Shown here piece by piece: positions 14,470 through 26,048 of a DNA stretch of 64,000 nucleotides. The notes under the pieces were generated by a model. The model saw only the letters and a list, made by a program, of their open reading frames with translations. It was not told where the DNA came from and made no database searches. Numbering within the stretch: position 1 is the stretch's first letter; each line of letters begins with the position of its first letter. The DNA is from Liolophura sinensis. Lineage: Eukaryota; Mollusca; Polyplacophora; Chitonida; Chitonidae. The stretch is taken from positions 48,950 to 112,949 of the forward strand of contig NW_027018028.1 in assembly GCF_032854445.1 (NCBI RefSeq), in the 5' to 3' direction. The position numbers and the translations under genes were made by a program.

Positions 14470-17400
14470 ACTACATTTCCAAGCACAACCCAATCATCCA
14501 GTACCACGCTCAACACCAATGTGCAATCGACAACACCCAAAGCAAGCAGCACTACTACGGCGCCTCTTGATACAAGTTCCTCTCAATCAAGTTTCTCCTC
14601 CACACGTCAAACTCCAACATCCAGGACTGTGTCTACCACATTTCCAAGCACAACCCAATCATCCAGTACCACGCTCAGCACCACTGTCCAATCGACAACA
14701 CTCAAAGCAAGCAGCACTACTACGGCGCCTCTGGATACAAGTTCCTCCCAATCAAGTTTCTCCTCCACACGTCAAACTCCAAAATCTGCGATTGGGTCTA
14801 CCACATTTCCAAGCACAACACAATCATCCGGTACTACGCTCAATACCACTGTGCAATGGACAACACCCAAAGCAAGCAGCACTACTACGGCGCTTCTGGA
14901 TACAAGTTTCTCTCAATCAAGTTTCTCCTCCACACGTCAAACTCCAACAACCACGACTGGGTCTTACACATTTCCAAGCACAACCCAATCATCCAGTACC
15001 ACGCTCAACACCAATGTGCAATCGACAACACCCAAAGCAAGCAGCACTACTACGGCGCTTCTGGATACAAGTTCCTCTCAATCAAGTTTCTCCTCCACAC
15101 GTCAAACTCCAAAATCTGCGATTGGGTCTACCACATTTCCAAGCACAACCCAATCATCCAGTACCACGCTCAACACCACTCTGCAATCGACAACACCCAA
15201 AGCAAGCAGCACTACTACGGCGCCTCTGGATACAAGTTCTTCTCAATCAAGTTTCTCCTCCACACGTCAAACTCCAAAATCTGCGATTGGGTCTACCACA
15301 TTTCCAAGCACAACCCAATCATCCAGTACCACGCTCAACACCAATGTGCAATCGACAACACCCAAAGCAAGCAGCACTACTACGGCGCCTCTGGATACAA
15401 GTTTCTCCCAGTCAAGTTTCTCCTCCACACGTCAAACTCCAACATCCAGGACTGTGTCTACCACATTTCCAAGCACAACCCAATCATCCAGTACCACGCT
15501 CAACACCAATGTGCAATCGACAACACCCAAAGCAAGCAGCACTACTACGGCGCTTCTGGATACAAGCTCCTCTCAATCAAGTTTCTCCTCCACACGTCAA
15601 ACTCCAAAAATCTGCGATTGGGTCTACCACATTTCCAAGCACAACCCAATCATCCAGTACCACGCTCAACACCAATGTGCAATCGACAACACCCAAAGCA
15701 AGCAGCACTACTACTGCGCCTCTGGATACAAGTTTCTCCCAATCAAGTTTCTCCTCCACACGTCAAACTCCAAAATCTGCGATTGGGTCTACCACATTTC
15801 CAAGCACAACCCAATCATCCAGTACCACGCTCAACACCAATGTGCAATCGGAAACACCCAAAGCAAGCAACACTACTACGGCGCCTCTGGATACAAGTTC
15901 CTCTCAATCAAGGTTTTCCTCCGCACGTCAAACCCCAACAACCACGACTGGGTCTACCACATTTCCAAGCACAACCCAATCATCCAGTACCACGCTCAAC
16001 ACCAATCTGCAATCCACAACACCCAAATCAAGCAGCGAGACTACGGCGCCTCTGAATACAAGTTTCTCCCAATCAAGTTTCTCCTCCACACGTCAAACTC
16101 CAAAATCTGCGATTGGGTCTACCACATTTCCAAGCACAACCCAATCATCCGGTACTACCCTCAACACCACTGTGCAATCGACAACACCCAAAGCAAGCAT
16201 CACTACTACCGCGCCTCTGGATACAAATTCCTCTCAATCAAGTTTCTCCTCCACACGTCAATCTCCAAAATCTGCGATTGGGTCTTACACATTTCCAAGC
16301 ACAACCCAATCATCCAGTACCACGCTCAACACCAATGTGCAATCGACAACACCCAAAGCAAGCAGCACTACTACGGCGCCTCTGGATACAAGTTCCTCTC
16401 AATCAAGTTTCTCCTCCACACGTCAAACTCCAAAATCTGCGATTGGGTCTACTACATTTCCAAGCACAACCCAATCATCCAGTACCACGCTCAACACCAA
16501 TGTGCAATCGACAACACCCAAAGCAAGCAGCACTACTACGGCGCCTCTTGATACAAGTTCCTCTCAATCAAGTTTCTCCTCCACACGTCAAACTCCAACA
16601 TCCAGGACTGTGTCTACCACATTTCCAAGCACAACCCAATCATCCAGTACCACGCTCAGCACCACTGTCCAATCGACAACACTCAAAGCAAGCAGCACTA
16701 CTACGGCGCCTCTGGATACAAGTTCCTCCCAATCAAGTTTCTCCTCCACACGTCAAACTCCAAAATCTGCGATTGGGTCTACCACATTTCCAAGCACAAC
16801 ACAATCATCCGGTACTACGCTCAATACCACTGTGCAATCGACAACACCCAAAGCAAGCAGCACTACTACGGCGCTTCTGGATACAAGTTTCTCTCAATCA
16901 AGTTTCTCCTCCACACGTCAAACTCCAACAACCACGACTGGGTCTTACACATTTCCAAGCACAACCCAATCATCCAGTACCACGCTCAACACCAATGTGC
17001 AATCGACAACACCCAAAGCAAGCAGCACTACTACGGCGCTTCTGGATACAAGTTCCTCTCAATCAAGTTTCTCCTCCACACGTCAAACTCCAAAATCTGC
17101 GATTGGGTCTACCACATTTCCAAGCACAACCCAATCATCCAGTACCACGCTCAACACCACTCTGCAATCGACAACACCCAAAGCAAGCAGCACTACTACG
17201 GCGCCTCTGGATACAAGTTCTTCTCAATCAAGTTTCTCCTCCACACGTCAAACTCCAAAATCTGCGATTGGGTCAACCACATTTCCAAGCACAACCCAAT
17301 CATCCAGTACCACGCTCAACACCAATGTGCAATCGACAACACCCAAAGCAAGCAGCACTACTACGGCGCCTCTGGATACAAGTTTCTCCCAGTCAAGTTT

Positions 17401-17990
17401 CTCCTCCACACGTCAAACTCCAACATCCAGGACTGTGTCTACCACATTTCCAAGCACAACCCAATCATCCAGTACCACGCTCAACACCAATGTGCAATCG
17501 ACAACACCCAAAGCAAGCAGCACTACTACGGCGCTTCTGGATACAAGCTCCTCTCAATCAAGTTTCTCCTCCACACGTCAAACTCCAAAAATCTGCGATT
17601 GGGTCTACCACATTTCCAAGCACAACCCAATCATCCAGTACCACGCTCAACACCAATGTGCAATCGACAACACCCAAAGCAAGCAGCACTACTACTGCGC
17701 CTCTGGATACAAGTTTCTCCCAATCAAGTTTCTCCTCCACACGTCAAACTCCAAAATCTGCGATTGGGTCTACCACATTTCCAAGCACAACCCAATCATC
17801 CAGTACCACGCTCAACACCAATGTGCAATCGGAAACACCCAAAGCAAGCAACACTACTACGGCGCCTCTGGATACAAGTTCCTCTCAATCAAAGTTTTCC
17901 TCCGCACGTCAAACCCCAACAACCACGACTGGGTCTACCACATTTCCAAGCACAACCCAATCATCCAGTACCACGCTCAACACCAATCTG
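14470..17990 (+). repeat. 1981-bp spaced duplication inside the array
   Basis: About 1.54 kb starting near 14470 recurs starting near 16451 with an offset of 1981 bp, that is 12 monomers plus one base. Both copies share the monomer with gcctcttgatac and the same extra A (15606-15610 and 17587-17591), so the insertion was copied along with the block. The copies diverge after about 16010 and 17990. Confidence 0.8.
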
Positions 17991-20900
17991 CAATCGAAAA
18001 CACCCAAAGCAAGCAGCACTACTACCGCGCCTCTGGATACAAGTTCCTCTCAATCAATTTTCTCCTCCACACGTCAAACTCCAAAATCTGCGATTGGGTC
18101 TACCACATTTCCAAGCACAACCCAATCATCCAGTACCACGCTCAACACCAATGTGCAATCGACAACACCCAAAGCAAGCAGCACTACTACGGCGCCTCTG
18201 GATACAAGTTTCTGCCAATCAAGTTTCTCCTCCACACGTCAAACTCCAACATTTAGGACTGTGTCTACCACATTTCCAAGCACAACCCAATCATCCAGTA
18301 CCACGCTCAACACTACTCAGCAATCGACAACACCCAAAGCAAGCAGCACTACTACGGCGCTTCTGGATACAAGTTCCTCTCAATCAAACTTCTCCTCCAC
18401 ATGTCAAACTCCAAAATCCGCGATCGGGTCTACCACATTTCCAAGCACAACCCAATCATCCAGTACCACGCTCAACACCAATGTGCAATCCACAACACCC
18501 AAAGCAAGCAGCACTACTACGGCGCCTCTGGATACAAGTTCCTCCCAATCAAGTTTCTCCTCCACACGTCAAACTCCAACAACCACGACTGGGTCTACCA
18601 CATTTCCAAGCACAACCCAATCATCCAGTACCACGCTCAACACCAATGTGCAATCGACAGCACCCAAAGCAAGCAGCACTACTACGGCGCTTCTGGATAC
18701 AAGTTCCTCTCAATCTAGTTTCTCCTCCACACGTCAAACTACAAAATCTGCGATTGGGTCTACCACATTTCCAAGCACAACCCAATCATCCAGTACCACG
18801 CTCAACACCAATGTGCAATCGACAACACCCAAAGCAAGCAGCACTACTACGGCGCCTCTGGATACAAGTTCCTCCCAATCAAGTTTCTCCTCCACACGTC
18901 AAACTCCAAAATCTGCGATTGGGTCTACCACATTTCCAAGCACTACACAATCATCCGGTACTACGCTCAATACCACTGTGCAATCGACAACACCCAAAGC
19001 AAGCAGCACTACTACGGCGCTTCTGGATACAAGTTCCTCTCAATCAAGTTTCTCCTCCACACGTCAAACTCCAAAATCTGCGATTGGGTCTACCACATTT
19101 CCAAGCACAACCCAATCATCCAGTACCACGCTCAACACCACTCTGCAATCGACAACACCCAAAGCAAGCAGCACTACTACGGCGCCTCTGGATACAAGTT
19201 CTTCTCAATCAAGTTTCTCCTCCACACGTCAAACTCCAAAATCTGCGATTGGGTCTACCACATTTCCAAGCACAACCCAATCATCCAGTACCACGCTCAA
19301 CACCAATGTGCAATCGACAACACCCAAAGCAAGCAGCACTACTACGGCGCCTCTGGATACAAGTTTCTCCCAGTCAAGTTTCTCCTCCACACGTCAAACT
19401 CCAACATCCAGGACTGTGTCTACCACATTTCCAAGCACAACCCAATCATCCAGTACCACGCTCAACACCAATGTGCAATCGACAACACCCAAAGCAAGCA
19501 GCACTACTACGGCGCTTCTGGATACAAGTTCCTCTCAATCAAGTTTCTCCTCCACACGTCAAACTCCAAAATCTGCGATTGGGTCTACCACATTTCCAAG
19601 CACAACCCAATCATCCAGTACCACGCTCAACACCACTCTGCAATCGACAACACCCAAAGCAAGCAGCACTACTACGGCGCCTCTGGATACAAGTTTCTCT
19701 CAATCAAGTTTCTCCTCCACACGTCAAACTCCAAAATCTGCGATTCGGTCTACCACATTTCCAAGCACAACCCAATCATCCAGTACCACGCTCAACACCA
19801 CTCTGCAATCGACAACACCCAAAGCAAGCAGCACTTTTACGGCGCCTCTGGATACAAGTTCCTCTCAATCAAGTTTCTCCTCCACACGTCAAACTTCAAA
19901 ATCTGCGATTGGGTCTACCACATTTCCAAGCACAACCCAATCATCCAGTACCACGCTCAACACCAATGTGCAATCGACAACACCCAAAGCAAGCAGCACT
20001 ACTACGGCGCCTCTGGATAAAAGTTTCTCCCAGTCACGTTTCTCCTCCACACGTCAAACTCCAACATTTAGGACTGTGTCTACCACATTTCCAAGCACAA
20101 CCCAATCATCCAGTACCACGCTCAACACCAATGTGCAATCGACAACACCCAAAGCAAGCAGCACTACTACGGCGCCTTTGGATACAAGTTCCTCCCAATC
20201 AAGTTTCTCCTCCACACGTCAAACTCCAAAATTTGCGATCGGGTCTACCACATTTCCAATCACAACCCAATAATCCAGTACCACGCTCAACACCACTGTG
20301 CAATCGACAACACTCAAAGCAAGCAGCACTACTACGGCGCCTTTGGATACAAGTTCCTCTCAATCAAGTTTCTCCTCCGCACGTCAAACCCCAACAACCA
20401 CGACTGGGTCTACCACATTTCCATGCACAACCCAATCATCCAGTACTACGCTCAACACCAATGTGCAATCGACAACACCCAAAGCAAGCAGCACTACTAC
20501 GGCGCCTCTGGATACAAGTTTCTCCCAATCAAGTTTCTCCTCCACACGTCAAACTCCAAAATCTGCGATTGGGTCTACCACATTTCCAAGCACAACCCAA
20601 TTATCCAGTACCACGCTCAACACCAATGTGCAATCGACAACACCCAAAGCAAGCAGCACTACTACCGCGCCTCTGGATACAAGTTCCTCTCAATCAAGTT
20701 TCTCCTCCACACGTCAAACTCCAAAATCTGCGATTGGGTCTACCACATTTCTAAGCACAACCCAATCATCCAGTACCACGCTCAACACCAATGTGCAATC
20801 GACAACACCCAAAGCAAGCAGCACTACTACGGCGCCTCTGGATACAAGTTTCTGCCAATCAAGTTTCTCCTCCACACGTCAAACTCCAACATCCAGGACT

Positions 20901-23900
20901 GTGTCTACCACATTTCCAAGCACAACCCAATCATCCAGTACCATGCTCAACACTACTCAGCAATCGACAACACCCAAAGCAAGCAGCACTACTACGGCGC
21001 TTCTGGATACAAGTTCCTCTCAATCAAACTTCTCCTCCACATGTCAAACTCCAAAATCCGCGATCGGGTCTACCACATTTCCAATCACAACCCAATCATC
21101 CAGTACCACGCTCAACACCAATGTGCAATCCACAACACCCAAAGCAAGCATCACTACTACGGCGCCTCTGGATACAAGTTCCTCCCAATCAAGTTTCTCC
21201 TCCACACGTCAAACTCCAACAACCACGACTGGGTCTACCACATTTCCAAGCACAACCCAATCATCCAGTACCACGCTCAACACCAATGTGCAATCGACAG
21301 CACCCAAAGCAAGCAGCACTACTACGGCGCTTCTGGATACAAGTTCCTCTCAATCTAGTTTCTCCTCCACACGTCAAACTACAAAATCTGCGATTGGGTC
21401 TACCACATTTCCAAGCACAACCCAATCATCCAGTACCACGCTCAACACCAATGTGCAATCGACAACACCCAAAGCAAGCAGCACTACTACGGCGCCTCTG
21501 GATACAAGTTCCTCTCAATCAAGTTTCTCCTCCATACGTCAAACTCCAAAATCTGCGATTGGGTCTACTACATTTCCAAGCACAACCCAATCATCCAGTA
21601 CCACGCTCAACACCAATGTGCAATCGACAACACCCAAAGCAAGCAGCACTACTACGGCGCCTCTGGATACAAGTTCTTCTTAATCAAGTTTCTCCTCCAG
21701 ACGTCAAACTCCAAAATCTGCGATTGGGTCTACCACATTTCCAAGCACAACCCAATCATCCAGTACCACGCTCAACACCAATGTGCAATCGACAACACCC
21801 AAAGCAAGCAGCACTACTACGGCGCTTCTGGATACAAGTTCCTCTCAATCAAGTTTCTCCTCCACACGTCAAACTCCAAAATCTGCGATTGGGTCTACCA
21901 CATTTCCAAGCACAACCCAATCATCCAGTACCACGCTCAACACCACTCTGCAATCGACAACACCCAAAGCAAGCAGCACTACTACGGCGCCTCTGGATAC
22001 AAGTTTCTCTCAATCAAGTTTCTCCTCCACACGTCAAACTCCAAAATCTGCGATTGGGTCTACCACATTTTCAAGCACAACCCAATCATCCCGTACCACG
22101 CTCAACACTAATGTGCAATCGACAACACTCAAAGCAAGCAGCACTACTACGGCGCCTCTGGATAGAAGTTCCTCTCAATCAAGTTTCTCCTCCACACGTC
22201 AAACTCCAAAATCTGCGATTGGGTCTACCACATTTCCAAGCACAACCCAATCATCCAGTACCACGCTCAACACCAATGTGCAATCGACAACACCCAAAGC
22301 AAACAGCACTACTACGGCGCCTCTGGATACAAGTTTCTCCCAATCAAGTTTCTCCTCCACACGTCAAACTCCAACATCCAGGACTGTGTCTACCACATTT
22401 CCAAGCACAACCCAATCATCCAGTACCACGCTCAACACCACTCTGCAATCGACAACACCCAAAGCATGCAGCACTACTACAGCGCCTCTGGATACAACTT
22501 CCTCTCAATCAAGTTTCTCCTCCACACGTCAAACTCCAAAATTTGCGATCGGGTCTACAACATTTCCAATCACAACCCAATAATCCAGTACCACGCTCAA
22601 CACCACTGTGCAATCGACAACACCCAAAGCAAGCAGCACTACTACGGCGCCTCTGGATACAAGTTTCTCTCAATCAAGTTTCTCCTTCACACGTCAAACT
22701 CCAAAATCTGCGATTGGGTCTACCACATTTCCAAGCACAACCCAATCATCCTGTACCAAGCTCAACACCAATGTGCAATCGACAACACTCAAAGCAAGCA
22801 GCACTACTACGGCGCCTCTGGATACAAGTTCCTCCCAATCAAGTTTCTCCTCCACACGTCAAACTCCAAAATTTGCGATCGGGTCTACCACATTTCCAAT
22901 CACAACCCAATAATCCAGTACCACGCTCAACACCACTGTGCAATCGACAACACTCAAAGCAAGCAGCACTACTACGGCGCCTCTGGATACAAGTTCCTCT
23001 CAATCAAGTTTCTCCTCCACACGTCAAACTCCAACAACCACGACTGGGTCTACCACATTTCCAAGCACAACCCAATCATCCAGTACCACGCTCAACACCA
23101 ATGTGCAATCGACAGCACCCAAAGCAAGCAGCACTACTACGGCGCTTCTGGATACAAGTTCCTCTCAATCTAGTTTCTCCTCCACACGTCAAACTACAAA
23201 ATCTGCGATTGGGTCTACCACATTTCCAAGCACAACCCAATCATCCAGTACCACGCTCAACACCAATGTGCAATCGACAACACCCAAAGCAAGCAGCACT
23301 ACTACGGCGCCTCTGGATACAAGTTCCTCTCAATCAAGTTTCTCCTCCACACGTCAAACTCCAAAATCTGCGATTGGGTCTACTACATTTCCAAGCACAA
23401 CCCAATCATCCAGTACCACGCTCAACACCAATGTGCAATCGACAACACCCAAAGCAAGCAGCACTACTACGGCGCCTCTTGATACAAGTTCCTCTCAATC
23501 AAGTTTCTCCTCCACACGTCAAACTCCAACATCCAGGACTGTGTCTACCACATTTCCAAGCACAACCCAATCATCCAGTACCACGCTCAACACCACTCTG
23601 TAATCGACAACACCCAAAGCAAGCAGCACTACTACGGCGCCTCTGGATACAACTTCCTCTCAATCAAGTTTCTCCTCCACACGTCAAACTCTAAAATCTG
23701 CGATTGGGTCTACCACATTTCCAAGCACAACCCAATCATCCAGTACCACGCTCAGCACCACTGTGCAATCGACAACACTCAAAGCAAGCAGCACTACTAC
23801 GGCGCCTCTGGATACAAGTTCCTCCCAATCAAGTTTCTCCTCCACACGTCAAACTCCAAAATCTGCGATTGGGTCTACCACATTTCCAAGCACAACACAA

Positions 23901-26048
23901 TCATCCGGTACTACGCTCAATACCACTGTGCAATGGACAACACCCAAAGCAAGCAGCACTACTACGGCGCTTCTGGATACAAGTTCCTCTCAATCAAGTT
24001 TCTCCTCCACACGTCAAACTCCAACAACCACGACTGGGTCTTACACATTTCCAAGCACAACCCAATCATCCAGTACCACGCTCAACACCAATGTGCAATC
24101 GACAACACCCAAAGCAAGCAGCACTACTACGGCGCTTCTGGATACAAGTTCCTTTCAATCAAGTTTCTCCTCCACACGTCAAACTCCAAAATCTGCGATT
24201 GGGTCTACCACATTTCCAAGCAACACCCAATCATCCAGTACCACGCTCAACACCACTCTGCAATCGACAACACCCAAAGCAAGCAGCACTACTACGGCGC
24301 CTCTGGATACAAGTTCTTCTCAATCAAGTTTCTCCTCCACACGTCAAACTCCAAAATCTGCGATTGGGTCTACCACATTTCCAAGCACAACCCAATCATC
24401 CAGTACCACGCTCAACACCAATGTGCAATCGACAACACCCAAAGCAAGCAGCACTACTACGGCGCCTCTGGATACAAGTTTCTCCCAGTCAAGTTTCTCC
24501 TCCACACGTCAAACTCCAACATCCAGGACTGTGTCTACCACATTTCCAAGCACAACCCAATCATCCAGTACCACGCTCAACACCAATGTGCAATCGACAA
24601 CACCCAAAGCAAGCAGCACTACTACGGCGCTTCTGGATACAAGTTCCGCTCAATCAAGTTTCTCCTCCACACGTCAAACTCCAAAATCTGCGATTGGGTC
24701 TACCACATTTCCAAGCACAACCCAATCATCCAGTACCACGCTCAACACCAATGTGCAATCGACAACACCCAAAGCAAGCAGCACTACTACGGCGCCTCTG
24801 GATACAAGTTTCTCCCAGTCAAGTTTCTCCTCCACACGTCAAACTCCAACATCCAGGACTGTGTCTACCACATTTCCAAGCACAACCCAATCATCCAGTA
24901 CCACGCTCAACACCAATGTGCAATCGACAACACCCAAAGCAAGCAGCACTACTACGGCGCTTCTGGATACAAGTTCCTCTCAATCAAGTTTCTCCTCCAC
25001 ACGTCAAACTCCAAAATCTGCGATTGGGTCTACCACATTTCCAAGCACAACCCAATCATCCAGTACCACGCTCAACACCACTCTGCAATCGACAACACCC
25101 AAAGCAAGCAGCACTACTACGGCGCCTCTGGATACAAGTTTCTCTCAATCAAGTTTCTCCTCCACACGTCAAACTCCAAAATCTGCGATTGGGTCTACCA
25201 CATTTCCAAGCACAACCCAATCATCCAGTACCACGCTCAACACCACTCTGCAATCGACAACACCCAAAGCAAGCAGCACTTTTACGGCGCCTCTGGATAC
25301 AAGTTCCTCTTAATCAAGTTTCTCCTCCACACGTCAAACTTCAAAATCTGCGATTGGGTCTACCACATTTCCTAGCACAACCGAATCATCCAGTACCACG
25401 CTCAACACCAATGTGCAATCGACAACACCCAAAGCAAGCAGCACTACTACGGCGCCTCTGGATAAAAGTTTCTCCCAGTCACGTTTCTCCTCCACACGTC
25501 AAACTCCAACATTTAGGACTGTGTCTACCACATTTCCAAGCACAACCCAATCATCCAGTACCACGCTCAACACCAATGTGCAATCGACAACACCCAAAGC
25601 AAGCAGCACTACTACGGCGCCTTTGGATACAAGTTCCTCCCAATCAAGTTTCTCCTCCACACGTCAAACTAAAAAATTTGCGATCGGGTCTACCACATTT
25701 CCAATCACAACCCAATAATCCAGTACCACGCTCAACACCACTGTGCAATCGACAACACCCAAAGCAAGCAGCACTACTACGGCGCCTCTGGATACAAGTT
25801 CCTCCCAATCAAGTTTCTCCTCCACACGTCAAACTCCAAAATCTGCGATTGGGTCTACCACATTTCCAAGCACAACCCAATCATCCCGTACCACGCTCAA
25901 CACCAATGTGCAATCGACAACACTCAAAGCAAGCAGCACTACTACGGCGCCTCTGGATACAAGTTCCTCCCAATCAAGTTTCTCCTCCACACGTCAAACT
26001 CCAAAATTTGCGATCGGGTCTACCACATTTCCAATCACAACCCAATAA

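Larger units (their letters stand above)
1..26048 (+). pseudogene. Ser/Thr reading frame of the array, broken by stops and three +1 shifts
   Basis: Read as mucin, this part of the array is not continuously open. TAA stops occur in the Ser/Thr frame near 230, 800, 1325, 2210, 4595, 4925, 5585, 5915, 6770, 7655, 10040, 10370, 11030, 11360, 20273, 21683, 22583, 22913, 23603, 25313, 25718 and 26048. Most come from one monomer subtype in which caatcatcc became caataatcc. One extra A in a run (five instead of four) at 12635-12639, 15606-15610 and 17587-17591 shifts the frame by +1 each time, so three shifts restore it. The longest stop-free Ser/Thr path, 11385-20273, needs all three shifts. This may be a decayed expansion of a mucin exon, an allele that does not code here, or partly assembly error. 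A real upstream exon joined by an internal acceptor cannot be excluded. Confidence 0.55.

Noticed and set aside
15577-15759. Short - strand frames in the first array (also 17558-17740)
   Set aside because: Two copies of the same duplicated block, created where an extra A shifts the frame; no independent support.
106-18256. Very long + strand frames across the first array in the two non-Ser/Thr frames (for example 12812-18256)
   Set aside because: They are alternative readings of the 165-bp unit. Only the Ser/Thr frame continues through the splice sites into the membrane exon.
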